A stretch of DNA of 10,293 nucleotides from CAVPRW01 sp046727435 [NCBI: bacterium] (GCA_046727435.1 JBKPCR010000239.1:1-10293), one strand, 5' to 3'. Counted from the stretch's first letter, positions 1 through 9,541 are shown. Numbers and translations: made by a program. Notes: a model not told the origin generated them from the sequence alone.

Positions 1-17
1 CGCATCGTCCCTGGATT

Positions 18-1811
18 CTACCATCCAAAAGCGTACGTCGGGCGGCGCGGATCGGCGCCAGCAGACCGCGTCCCCATTTCCGCATCGAGCCTGGTGACGA
101 TGGCGCCAATGCCGGCGTTTGGCACTGGGTTGAGGCGGTGACCCTTCAGCGCCAGCTCATTCCGCACATGGGTGGGGATGCCGAGCTCGACGTTGAGTTG
201 CCCGGGGGCATAGGCGTGGGGATAGAACGACCCCGGGAAGCAGCTCGAGCTGAAGCGTGCGGCCTCCACGGCGGCCTGCGGATTCATGCCAAACTCGACG
301 ACGTTGAGAAATAGCTGCAGGTCGGCTTGCACCTGATTGTCGCCGCCGGGGCAGCCGAGCGTCAGCCAGGGTTGGTGATCCTTGAAGACGAAGTAACACA
401 CTAGGGTCGTGCGCGGACGTTTGCCGGGCTGGAGGGCATTGGCATGGTTCGGGTCAAGGTAAAAGATCTCGGAGCGGTGACTCAAGGTGAAGCCCATGCC
501 AGGCACCACACAACCGCCATTGAGCCGGCCACCGCTGGGCGTGGCAAGGAAGATATTGCCTTCCTCATCGACCACCGAGAGATGGGTGGTGCCATCGGTC
601 CTTCCGCCAACTGGGCCGCGGAAGCCGTTGACGTCCATCGTGCCACCCACCGCTCGGCCAGCCACGGGATCGCCGTAGGGAGGCATTTCGGGGGCGGCCT
701 TGTTCAGGTCGATCAATTTGCGCCGCTCGGCGGCATAGTCTTTTGAGAGCAGAGCCTGCAGCGGTACGTGCACGAACTCAGGATCGCCGTAGTAGCGCTC
801 GCGGTCTGCCATCGCCAGTTTGAGGGCCTCGGTCAGCACGTGAATATAGGCGGGGCTGTTGTGACCCAGGCCTTGCAGGTCGAAGCCTTCCAGGATATTG
901 AGCGCTTGCAACAACGTGGCGCTTTGCGACCAAGTGTGATGGCCGTAGATTTCGAGGTCACGATAGGTTGATTGCACAGGCGCTTCCAGCTTGGAATGGT
1001 AGTTGGCGAAATCACTGAGCGCAAACAAACCGCCAACCTGTTCAGAGAAGCTCACGATCGAACGGGCGATGTCGCCCCGATAAAAAATATCCCGTCCAGC
1101 CTGTAACCCTGCCGCTCGTCCGTGGCCACGCGCTTGCTCCTCGGCCCGGACCATGGTTTTCAGTACGTTCGCTAGGTCCTTTTGAATGAAACGCTCACCT
1201 GGCTCGGGTGCGCGACCATTCGGACGAAAATACGCCGCTCCCTGTGGGAAAAACTCAAATTGCCGGGCGATCTCGGGCGACTTGAGCAGGAGACTCATAT
1301 AGCGATACATCGGAAAGCCGTTCTCAGCATAGTCGATGGCGGGTTCTAACACTTCCGCGAAACTCAAGCGGCCGTGGTGTTCGACAGCGATGGCCCAGGC
1401 GTCGATGGTGCCGGGGAGCGTAAATGACAGCGGGGCGTTTGCGCCGGGACCGACGGGAATGAGCTTCTGGCCACGTGATCGGAACAGCTCGATGGTCATA
1501 TTGCCGGGCGCGCATCCCTGGCCGTTCAGGGCTATGACCTGGCGGCTTTTCGCATCATAGATCAGGCCCACCACCTCCGTGGGTAGCGAATAGGACGCCG
1601 TCGGTTCCACCACTGCCGCTGCCACTGCCGCCGCCACACCGGCATCGATGGCATTACCCCCCCGATTTAGCACCCGAATCGCCGCTGCTGTGGTGAGCGA
1701 CGTCCCTGCTGTCGCCATGACGCGAAACCCGCTTACCACCGGTCGCGTGAGCCGATCGCTCCCCCGTGCGCTAAACCCGGCATCAGCCATTCCTGCTACA
1801 TCTTCCGCCAT
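18..1811 (-). CDS. Gamma-glutamyltransferase-like Ntn hydrolase
   Basis: 597-residue member of the gamma-glutamyltransferase (GGT) superfamily, enzymes that self-cleave before a threonine, which then acts as N-terminal nucleophile on gamma-glutamyl or related amides. Visible landmarks: the N-terminal block with NRGGNAIDAGVAAAVA (about residues 49-64), LPGTIDAW and EPAIDYAENGFP in the large subunit, the processing site DGTTHLSVVDEEGN with Thr408 as predicted nucleophile, the oxyanion-region GCPGGDNQ (486-493), and a C-terminal GADPRR...YAFGW. Start: the frame is open back to 2036, but the ATG at 1811 has a perfect AGGAGG (1818-1823) six bases upstream and homology begins soon after it. No signal peptide is visible from this start, so a cytoplasmic enzyme is likely, unlike classic periplasmic GGT. 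The usual glycine-rich GLGGGGF segment and the substrate-binding arginine of the REMAP region are absent (here LNGQGCAPG), so true GGT activity should not be assumed. Confidence 0.9.
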   Translation of the reverse strand: MAEDVAGMADAGFSARGSDRLTRPVVSGFRVMATAGTSLTTAAAIRVLNRGGNAIDAGVAAAVAAAVVEPTASYSLPTEVVGLIYDAKSRQVIALNGQGCAPGNMTIELFRSRGQKLIPVGPGANAPLSFTLPGTIDAWAIAVEHHGRLSFAEVLEPAIDYAENGFPMYRYMSLLLKSPEIARQFEFFPQGAAYFRPNGRAPEPGERFIQKDLANVLKTMVRAEEQARGHGRAAGLQAGRDIFYRGDIARSIVSFSEQVGGLFALSDFANYHSKLEAPVQSTYRDLEIYGHHTWSQSATLLQALNILEGFDLQGLGHNSPAYIHVLTEALKLAMADRERYYGDPEFVHVPLQALLSKDYAAERRKLIDLNKAAPEMPPYGDPVAGRAVGGTMDVNGFRGPVGGRTDGTTHLSVVDEEGNIFLATPSGGRLNGGCVVPGMGFTLSHRSEIFYLDPNHANALQPGKRPRTTLVCYFVFKDHQPWLTLGCPGGDNQVQADLQLFLNVVEFGMNPQAAVEAARFSSSCFPGSFYPHAYAPGQLNVELGIPTHVRNELALKGHRLNPVPNAGIGAIVTRLDAEMGTRSAGADPRRPTYAFGW

Positions 1812-2453
1812 ACCCCACCTCCTTTGCGGCCGGCCGATGCCAAGCCGGATGGGTCGATTGCCTGCCACGCATGTGCTGCAGCCTGTAGCGATCCGCGCAA
1901 CGCTGTTGCCCCCTGTGCCGCGAGAGCCACCGGTGAGTATATCGTAAGCAATGGTCAATCCATCACCAAGGCGCACCCGACGAGATCCGATAAAGCCTCC
2001 AGCAGGTGCCAGCTTGCCTGATTCATTACTCCGCACTCTAATGAATTTCCTATCCGATGTAAACCCTCTTGGCGTGAACGTCTGGGGACCACGACAGCCG
2101 CGTCATGGCAAGTCGGGCGCAGGGGTGATACGCGATCGTCTGCGTCATGGTAGTCCGATGGCGGCGTGGTAATCACCAGCAGCAGACCGCTATCGAAGCC
2201 GACAGCGGTGACGACGGAGAGTGGATCGCTATGACCATGTTGACGCCAATATGAGCCCACGGTATGATCCCTGCTGCTACTCAACACTCTTGGTTGTGCT
2301 GGTCCTCCATGGCGAGGGTTCCAGACCTCATGTACTATGATTGCATCATGGACGACTCAATCATTCTCGTCGGCGACACCATTGTTGGCGGCGCGGAATG
2401 AATAATGGTGCTTCGAACGCTGCGGGTAAACACGGACATTGGAGGTCTCAGTC
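1812..2453. other. 642-base intergenic region, no supported gene
   Basis: This lies between the divergent GGT-like and NHL genes. Open frames here are short, lack ribosome binding sites and give unconvincing proteins. The only promoter-like trace is TATACT on the minus strand (1941-1936), without a good -35 at the right distance, which might serve the GGT-like gene. A 17-codon ATG frame at 2348-2401 has no ribosome binding site. No terminator or repeat of note was seen. Confidence 0.5.
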
Positions 2454-3512
2454 ATGCTGTCATCAGCCCTAATCTTCACCGTGGTGGGCACTGGGCAGGC
2501 GAGTTATGGCGGAGATGGGGACATGGCGCGGCGTGCCGAGCTCAATCAGCCCTTCGACGTCGTCCTGGACAGGCAGGGCAATCTCTATTTCTCGGACGCA
2601 CACAACCACTGTGTACGCCGTGTTGAGCGCGACAGCGGGACGATCGCGACGGTCGCCGGCACCGGCAAGGCGGGGTATAGTGGTGATGGTGGAGCCGCGA
2701 CCCAGGCCCAGCTCAATTCACCCTATGGCATCGCCCTCGACACGGCCAATAATCTGTATATTGTCGATCGCCTCAACGCCTGTATCCGCCTAGTCGATGC
2801 CGCGACGGGTATCATTCACACCATCGCCGGCACCGGTCAAGCAGGGTATTCCGGCGACGGCGGGCCGGCTCCCCAGGCACAATTGCAGGAACCGAACGAC
2901 ATCGTACTGGATGGCCATGGACGTGCCTTCATAGCCGATGTCCATGACCATCGTGTGCGCGTCGTCGATCTGGCTTCACGGATCATCACCACGTTCGCCG
3001 GCACTGGGGAAGCCGGCTCCAGCGGCGACGGCGGTCCGGCCAGTCGTGCCACCTTGCTAGGACCGCGCGCACTGGCATTTGGCCCAACGGGGGACCTCTA
3101 CATTTGTCTGCGGAACGATCATAAGGTGCGTCGAGTGGACATGCGCACAGGGATCATCCGAACCATTGCCGGGACCGGAGAACGAGGCTACACTGGCGAC
3201 CATGGGTCGGCGCTGCAGGCCACCTTCAATGGACCTAAAGAAATCGCCGTCGATAGCCAGGACAATATCGTGCTCGCCGATACCGAAAACCATTGTCTCC
3301 GGCGCATCGAAGCGGCCACCGGGCTGGTCATCACCATTGCCGGTACAGGACGACCGGGCGACAGCGGCGATGGTGGTCCAGCCACAGCAGCGACGCTGAA
3401 ACGTCCCCATGGGGCGTGCGTGGACGAGGTGGGCAACATCTATATCGGTGACTCGGAGAATCACCGGGTTCGTTTTGTCTCCCTTCATGGTGAAGATGGT
3501 CTGCCCTGGTAG
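2454..3512 (+). CDS. Six-bladed NHL-repeat beta-propeller protein
   Basis: 352-residue protein made almost entirely of six tandem repeats of about 56 residues. Each contains a GTG-x-x-GYSGDGG-type loop (VVGTGQASYGGDGD, VAGTGKAGYSGDGG, IAGTGQAGYSGDGG, FAGTGEAGSSGDGG, IAGTGERGYTGDHG, IAGTGRPGDSGDGG), followed by a P-x-x-I/V-A-x-D turn, a G-N-L/I-Y-I-A-D strand and an N/D-H-x-V/I-R motif, the NHL signature. Six repeats make one closed six-bladed propeller. NHL propellers serve as binding scaffolds or, in some families, as enzymes; nothing here identifies a catalytic role. Start: ATG 2454 has GGAGG at 2441-2445, eight bases upstream; the frame is open to a TTG at 2439, but that would overlap the ribosome binding site. 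The N-terminus (MLSSALIFTVVGTG) goes straight into the first blade, so no cleavable signal peptide is evident. It stands alone, convergent with the small gene at 3674-3982. Confidence 0.9.
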   Translation: MLSSALIFTVVGTGQASYGGDGDMARRAELNQPFDVVLDRQGNLYFSDAHNHCVRRVERDSGTIATVAGTGKAGYSGDGGAATQAQLNSPYGIALDTANNLYIVDRLNACIRLVDAATGIIHTIAGTGQAGYSGDGGPAPQAQLQEPNDIVLDGHGRAFIADVHDHRVRVVDLASRIITTFAGTGEAGSSGDGGPASRATLLGPRALAFGPTGDLYICLRNDHKVRRVDMRTGIIRTIAGTGERGYTGDHGSALQATFNGPKEIAVDSQDNIVLADTENHCLRRIEAATGLVITIAGTGRPGDSGDGGPATAATLKRPHGACVDEVGNIYIGDSENHRVRFVSLHGEDGLPW

Positions 3513-3605
3513 CCAGCATGCCTGGTCTGCTCTGCACAAGTGATACGCAGCGCACCGGCTGTTAGCGTAATATTATGCGCGGTCATTTCACCCCCTCCTG
3601 CACCA

Positions 3606-3622
3606 TCCCCCGTCGAGGGGGA
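3606..3622. terminator. Possible hairpin between convergent genes
   Basis: A perfect six-base-pair inverted repeat, TCCCCC/GGGGGA with loop GTCGA, lies in the 161-base gap between the converging NHL gene and the small minus-strand gene. Its position suits a bidirectional terminator, but neither strand has a following T-run, so this call is weak. Confidence 0.25.
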
Positions 3623-3673
3623 AGGCTGGCTGGAGAGTCTTGAGATCAGCGGAGGATTTTGGGCGTGTGGGAC

Positions 3674-3982
3674 TTAGCCGATCACTTCCAGCCATGCCGT
3701 TACCGCCGCCTCCAGCTCCTCCAAGGGAAAGTGTTGTGGACCGCTGGTAGAATCGATGCGGTCTTCGATAAGCCCGCCCTCGGCGGACATATACAGACGA
3801 TAGGCATTGCCAATGCGCTCCCAGGAAGGCAGCGCTCCGGTTTTCACATCAGCGATCTTGGCTAAGAGATCCCTCGCCCAGTCAGGGCTCCGTTGAATGT
3901 CGATTACAAGGAAGGCGGCGATCAGGTCACGGGCGCGATCGTTCGCTCCCTTTCTCGGCCAGGAAAACTGATGATCGGACAT
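3674..3982 (-). CDS. Small acidic protein, YacL-like; possible EndoU immunity protein
   Basis: 102-residue soluble protein with no signal peptide or membrane segment. Start: ATG at 3982 is preceded by GGAGG with a six-base spacer; the frame is open to 4063 but that would overlap the upstream gene. Residues 53-66 (SWERIGNAYRLYMS) resemble, from memory, the SW-x-R-x-G-x-x-Y-x-L-x-M stretch of E. coli YacL (UPF0231), followed by an acidic stretch and a C-terminal helix (LEELEAAVTAWLEVIG). It begins 52 bases after the stop of the EndoU-type RNase gene on the same strand, so the two are probably co-transcribed. In polymorphic-toxin loci the gene directly downstream of a toxin, encoding a small cytoplasmic protein, is commonly its immunity protein. 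That role is an inference from order, size and orientation; function otherwise unknown. Confidence 0.55.
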   Translation of the reverse strand: MSDHQFSWPRKGANDRARDLIAAFLVIDIQRSPDWARDLLAKIADVKTGALPSWERIGNAYRLYMSAEGGLIEDRIDSTSGPQHFPLEELEAAVTAWLEVIG

Positions 3983-4034
3983 GTCTTTCCTCCACTCTCC
4001 ACACTTGCACAGCCGCGCGTCTGGCGATGGTGCC

Positions 4035-4607
4035 TCACCGCAATGGGAAGGCCGTATTGACATGACCGTTGCTGAGCTTGGCCATGGCGATCAGAAAGAT
4101 GGTGCCGTCATCCGCCGGGCAGAAGGAGCTTGTGCCCTGTGCGGTTGATGTCGGTCGATTCGGGCCGCAGACCGCCCAATGCGGGGCATTCGCCGGACAC
4201 CGGGTGGGATGGGTGGCGGCATACGCGATCGAGTTCAGGACTTGCGGCATTGAGCATGCGTCTGGAAATATGGTGGAGAATTTCGATGATCGTGGATGAC
4301 CTGTGTAGCTCCATGATCCACCATAAACCCCCTTGGCGTTTGCCGGCTGGGAAATGGTGAACCGGGTGACTGAATCGGGATCAAGCCCTCCAGGTCGAGA
4401 GTGGAAACCTCCCGGAGCATTTTGCTTCCATTCACCACAAAACACATGGACCTGGTTTACTTGCGGGGGTTTGGGGCGCTTGGTCCAGCGCGTCAGCTTG
4501 GTGCAATCGACGGCTAGCTCGCTGGCGCCAGCGAAGAAGGAGACGCAGCAGAGAACAGCCATGGCCAGGAGGCATAGACCTAGCACTCGGGTGGTGTGTG
4601 TGAACAC
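4035..4607 (-). CDS. Secreted EndoU-type ribonuclease
   Basis: 190-residue protein: signal peptide, then one bacterial EndoU-like domain. EndoU enzymes cut RNA, often at uridines, using two histidines plus a third residue; bacterial versions are common as toxin domains. Seen here: HVFCGEW with His54 and GGFHSRPGG with His69, 15 residues apart; G-V-Y-G-G-S-W at 93-99; an FPDACSMPQVLNSIAYA helix at 114-130; and a C-terminal VNTAFP (Thr185) resembling the family's closing I-x-T-A-Y/F-P strand. Start: the frame is open to 4766, but GTG 4607 has AAGGAG (4620-4615) seven bases upstream and gives a classic signal peptide (Arg7, hydrophobic LGLCLLAMAVLCCVSFF, AGAS). Six cysteines lie in the mature part (35, 57, 118, 137, 147, 163), fitting an oxidised, extracytoplasmic fold. 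Assignment is by motif recall, without a profile search. Confidence 0.75.
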   Translation of the reverse strand: MFTHTTRVLGLCLLAMAVLCCVSFFAGASELAVDCTKLTRWTKRPKPPQVNQVHVFCGEWKQNAPGGFHSRPGGLDPDSVTRFTISQPANAKGVYGGSWSYTGHPRSSKFSTIFPDACSMPQVLNSIAYAATHPTRCPANAPHWAVCGPNRPTSTAQGTSSFCPADDGTIFLIAMAKLSNGHVNTAFPLR

Positions 4608-4695
4608 CAAGGTTCTCCTTTCTCTGAGGGGATTGGACGGAGTTCGGGAGAGAGGTTGCCCCTTTGGCGACCCATGAAGAGAGGCAGGTGACAGC

Positions 4696-5643
4696 ATGGC
4701 ATGGGACAGCTCTATGACAGGACGCTCTGCATTCATGGTTGTGCTCCTTATCGTTGGGCTGTGCACGTTCGCCGTCAGTCAAGGGCCCGGACGGTGGATG
4801 ATCGGTGCACCCATGCCCTCGGAGCGTTCAGAGGTCGCAGTGGCGGCCGTGGAAGGCCGAATTTATGTCGTGGGTGGATTCGATGGCCAAACCGAGCTGG
4901 AGGTCTACGATCCGATCGCCGATCGTTGGACACGCGGCGCGCCTTTCCCACGTTCGTTGCATCACGCCGCTGCTGTAGGACTTGACGGCAAGCTGTTGGT
5001 CATCGGCGGATATGCCGACGGGTGGACTGCCTCCGATACGGTCTATGAGTACGATCCAGCCACCGATCGCTGGCGTACGCGGGCCTCTATGCCCACTCCT
5101 CGAGGAGCGCTGGCGGCAGCTGTGATCGGTGGGAAGATCCATGCGGTCGGCGGTGTTGGGCGTGACCGGCGGAACACCGGTGCCCATGAGGTCTACGATC
5201 CTGCAACCAATAGCTGGGCGGCCCTTGCGCCCTTGCCGACGCCGCGGGACCACCTGGCTGTTGCGGCGCTGGGCGGACGGCTATACGTCATCGGAGGTCG
5301 GGTCGATGGCCGCTATTCTGACAATCTGGCTGCTAACGAAGAGTATAATCCGGCCACAAATCGTTGGCAGACACGTAAACCCTTGCCCACACCACGAAGC
5401 GGTATCGCCGCTGCGATCCTCGACGGAAAAATTTTCGTGTTCGGTGGAGAGGCCCCTTCGGGAACGTTTCATCAGGTTGAGGCCTACGAACCGCAGACCG
5501 ACAGTTGGAGCACCTATGCCCCGATGCCCACCGCCAGGCATGGTTTGGGAGCGGTTGAGGTGGGGGAGCGCCTCTATGTCGTCTCGGGCGGACCCACGCC
5601 CGGCGGTTCTGCCTCATCCCGCAACGAGATCTTTACCCCCTAG
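4696..5643 (+). CDS. Exported six-bladed Kelch-repeat protein
   Basis: 315-residue protein: an N-terminal signal sequence (hydrophobic FMVVLLIVGLCTFAV, about residues 13-27, likely cleaved near AVSQ), then a Kelch beta-propeller. Six blades can be read from G-x-I/L-Y-V-x-G-G strands (GRIYVVGGFDG, GKLLVIGGYADG, GKIHAVGGVGRD, GRLYVIGGRVDG, GKIFVFGGEAPSG, ERLYVVSGGPTPGG), each paired with YDPATDRW-type and MPTPR-type turns. Bacterial Kelch propellers outside the cytoplasm are usually binding or adhesion modules; no enzymatic domain is attached and no membrane anchor follows. Start: ATG 4696, with GAGG/CAGGTG just upstream; the second ATG at 4714 would also keep the signal peptide. It is divergent from the EndoU gene, with 88 bases between the two start codons, so the two may share a control region, although no clear promoter is visible there. 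Confidence 0.9.
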   Translation: MAWDSSMTGRSAFMVVLLIVGLCTFAVSQGPGRWMIGAPMPSERSEVAVAAVEGRIYVVGGFDGQTELEVYDPIADRWTRGAPFPRSLHHAAAVGLDGKLLVIGGYADGWTASDTVYEYDPATDRWRTRASMPTPRGALAAAVIGGKIHAVGGVGRDRRNTGAHEVYDPATNSWAALAPLPTPRDHLAVAALGGRLYVIGGRVDGRYSDNLAANEEYNPATNRWQTRKPLPTPRSGIAAAILDGKIFVFGGEAPSGTFHQVEAYEPQTDSWSTYAPMPTARHGLGAVEVGERLYVVSGGPTPGGSASSRNEIFTP

Positions 5644-6049
5644 CTCGGCCCACGATGTTGCGGTCGGGCATTGCGGCGCTTTGGTCGTAGCCTAGGCGTG
5701 AGTCTGCGCGATATGTATCTTTCCTACCATGCTATCACGAACTCCGCAGCTGCGTCCATGTGCCGGGGCACACCGCTATGCACCCCCAGACGGCTGAACG
5801 GGAACCAGCCTGCAGACATCGGGTCTAAGCAATTGGGATAATCGAGCAGCATGGCCATGGGTGATGAGCAGAGCTCGTCTAGGATAACGCTTGCCAAAGG
5901 GGGGCGAAACGCATTAGGGTAGGGTTGGATCGTTCTCATGCATTGAGGTTGAGACTTGCTCCTCACACCAGCATGTCCTGCCTCGGCGGCCGGCGTGGCA
6001 ACATGCAGCGGTCGCGAGGATGCCATCATGGGAGAAGAGGGAGGAAGAA
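5644..6049. other. 406-base intergenic region, no supported gene
   Basis: This lies between the Kelch gene and the DsbA-like gene. A minus-strand frame (5724-6164) runs through it, but it overlaps the next gene's signal peptide coding region and has no ribosome binding site. TTGCCA (5891-5896) with TAGGGT (5915-5920) at 18-base spacing is a weak promoter candidate for the DsbA-like gene. No strong hairpin was seen. Confidence 0.45.
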
Positions 6050-7111
6050 ATGTCACGTCGATTGATCCTTTGGATTTGGGTAGCGCTCGTGATGAGTGTC
6101 CTGCTGGTAGGGTCACCCATGGCGCCCTCGAGCGCGGCCGCTGCCGGGCAGTCCGAGACATCACCCGCGCCGGTTGTGGCCGTCGTCAACGGCAAGGAAA
6201 TTACCCAACAGGAGCTACTCGACCGCGTCCGCGGCGAGCTCTCCAAACTCGAGGCGCAAATGTATGAGGTGCGCCGCAATGGGGCTGAGGAGTTGATTTC
6301 TGACTATCTCCTCGAACAAGCTGCGCAGTCGCGAGGACTGACGAAAGATCAGCTCTTGCAGCAGGAGGTCGATTCCAAGGTCAGCGAGGTCACCGACAAG
6401 GAAGTCGATAATTTTTATGCCGCCAATCAAGCGCGCATCCGCAAGTCCCTCGACGAAGTTCGGCCACAGCTCCTCAACTATCTCCAGCAGACGAAACTGA
6501 CCGAAGCCAGACGCACCTATCTGAAGAGTTTGCGCGACAAAGCCCAGGTGAAGGTGTATTTGACGCCGCCGATCGTCGACGTCAGTGCGGAGGATGCTCC
6601 CGTCAAGGGTCCTGCCAATGCCCCGATCACGATTGTGGAGTTCTCGGATTTCCAATGCTCCTATTGCAAGCGCGTCGTCAATATACTCGAGCAGGTGTTG
6701 GAGCGCTATCCCGACAAGGTAAAGCTCGCATTTCGTGATTTTCCCATCGCGAACATTCATCCGCAGGCAGAAAAGGCTGCTGAAGCCGCTCACTGTGCGG
6801 CAGAGCAGGGCAAGTTCTGGGAATTCCACGACCTCCTCTTCGACAAGCAGGACACCATTCCGACCACGAATTTTGCCGAGCATGCCAAAACCCTCGGACT
6901 CGATGTCTCCACCTTTCAGACCTGTATCGATGGTCGCAAGTACCAGGAGAAGGTCGAGCGCAATTATGCGGCTGGCGTCAAAGCCGGGGTCTCTGGGACT
7001 CCGGCGTTTTTTATTAATGGCCGGCTCTTGAGTGGTGCCCAGCCGTTGGAAGCCTTCAAGACAGTGATCGACGAAGAGCTTGAACGCCTCGGCCTCCAGG
7101 CGCAACGGTAG
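6050..7111 (+). CDS. Exported DsbA-family oxidoreductase with SurA-N-like N-terminal segment
   Basis: 353 residues. An N-terminal signal sequence (SRRLILWIWVALVMSVLLVG, cleavage likely in the SSAAAAG region) leads to VVAVVNGKEITQQELLDRV (about 41-60) and a charged helical segment to about residue 165, resembling the N-terminal chaperone part of SurA/PpiD-type proteins. From about 180 comes a DsbA-type thioredoxin fold: PITIVEFSDFQCSYCKR with active-site Cys203-Ser-Tyr-Cys206, the helical insertion (HPQAEKAAEAAHCAAEQGKFWEFHDLLF), and the cis-proline loop GVSGTPAFFING (Thr317-Pro318). Such proteins form or shuffle disulfides in the periplasm. Two further cysteines (249, 292) lie in the helical insertion and may form a structural disulfide. 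Start: ATG 6050 has GGAGG (6040-6044) five bases upstream; the frame is open to 6020. No parvulin or FKBP isomerase domain separates the two parts. Confidence 0.92.
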   Translation: MSRRLILWIWVALVMSVLLVGSPMAPSSAAAAGQSETSPAPVVAVVNGKEITQQELLDRVRGELSKLEAQMYEVRRNGAEELISDYLLEQAAQSRGLTKDQLLQQEVDSKVSEVTDKEVDNFYAANQARIRKSLDEVRPQLLNYLQQTKLTEARRTYLKSLRDKAQVKVYLTPPIVDVSAEDAPVKGPANAPITIVEFSDFQCSYCKRVVNILEQVLERYPDKVKLAFRDFPIANIHPQAEKAAEAAHCAAEQGKFWEFHDLLFDKQDTIPTTNFAEHAKTLGLDVSTFQTCIDGRKYQEKVERNYAAGVKAGVSGTPAFFINGRLLSGAQPLEAFKTVIDEELERLGLQAQR

Positions 7112-7265
7112 CGGCACGGCAATGGGACATCGCCGCAGGGGCTCCCCTTGGATATGAGGCAGCTGGCGGACTTGCTGCACGTAGGGTGCATCGAAGTGAC
7201 GAGCATCGCAACAACGGCGGCCGCGGTGCGACGTTGGTCAGACGCGGGCTGGCTGTATTTTCCTG

Positions 7266-7295
7266 TTGACACATCGCGCTGCAGAGCTGTAGAGT
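7266..7295 (+). promoter_or_regulatory. Sigma70-type promoter of thiC
   Basis: A perfect -35 TTGACA (7266-7271) and a -10 TAGAGT (7290-7295, four of six consensus bases) with an 18-base spacer. The start of transcription would fall near 7302, a few bases before the riboswitch aptamer begins, which is where a promoter for this leader is expected. Confidence 0.65.
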
Positions 7296-7297
7296 AG

Positions 7298-9307
<2,010 letters not shown>

Positions 9308-9364
9308 GCCGCGACTTCAAGCCGTCGCGATAGCCACGGCGCGAGGATAGCTTTATCGAGTTCG

Positions 9365-9412
9365 AGGGGTGCGCTCGACGACGGGCGCGCCCCTTGCGTC
9401 GTCGACTCGCAA
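9365..9412 (+). terminator. Dense hairpin cluster downstream of thiC
   Basis: About 60 bases after thiC, AGGGGTGCGC (9365-9374) can pair with GCGCGCCCCT (9385-9394), ten base pairs including one G-U, loop of ten. The loop bases TCGACGACG (9375-9383) can alternatively pair with CGTCGTCGA (9397-9405), and TTGCG (9394-9398) with CGCAA (9408-9412). No T-run follows, so it would be a non-canonical terminator or mRNA 3'-end structure. Confidence 0.35.
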
Positions 9413-9541
9413 TAGAGTATTGTACGCTAGATGACTCGATGAGAGACGTGATGGCGTCCGCGGTTCCACGTCACGAGGGATGGAACCGCACGCGACCTCG
9501 CGGGGCTACACAGGCGACAACGACATGGGGAGGAAGTCGAA

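Noticed and set aside
1812-2036. N-terminal extension of the GGT-like gene (75 extra codons)
   Set aside because: The internal ATG at 1811 has a perfect AGGAGG at six bases, and the extension is low-complexity sequence without homology or a ribosome site.
2348-2401. 17-codon ATG frame (MDDSIILVGDTIVGGAE)
   Set aside because: Too short and no Shine-Dalgarno sequence; looks natural but cannot be supported.
4608-4766. Upstream extension of the EndoU gene to give a 243-residue protein
   Set aside because: It would put about 50 polar residues before the signal peptide and overlap the divergent Kelch gene; the GTG at 4607 has a well-placed AAGGAG.
5724-6164. Minus-strand 146-codon frame between the Kelch and DsbA-like genes
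   Set aside because: No ribosome binding site at any ATG, overlap with the DsbA signal-peptide region, and no recognisable family, although its last 70 residues look slightly protein-like.
6215-7180. 321-codon open frame on the minus strand
   Set aside because: It lies almost entirely opposite the well-supported DsbA-like gene and encodes no recognisable motif; it is an antisense shadow of GC-rich coding sequence.
7154-7297. 47-codon plus-strand ORF before the thiC promoter
   Set aside because: No convincing ribosome site, it overlaps the -35 and -10 boxes, and its sequence matches nothing I recognise.
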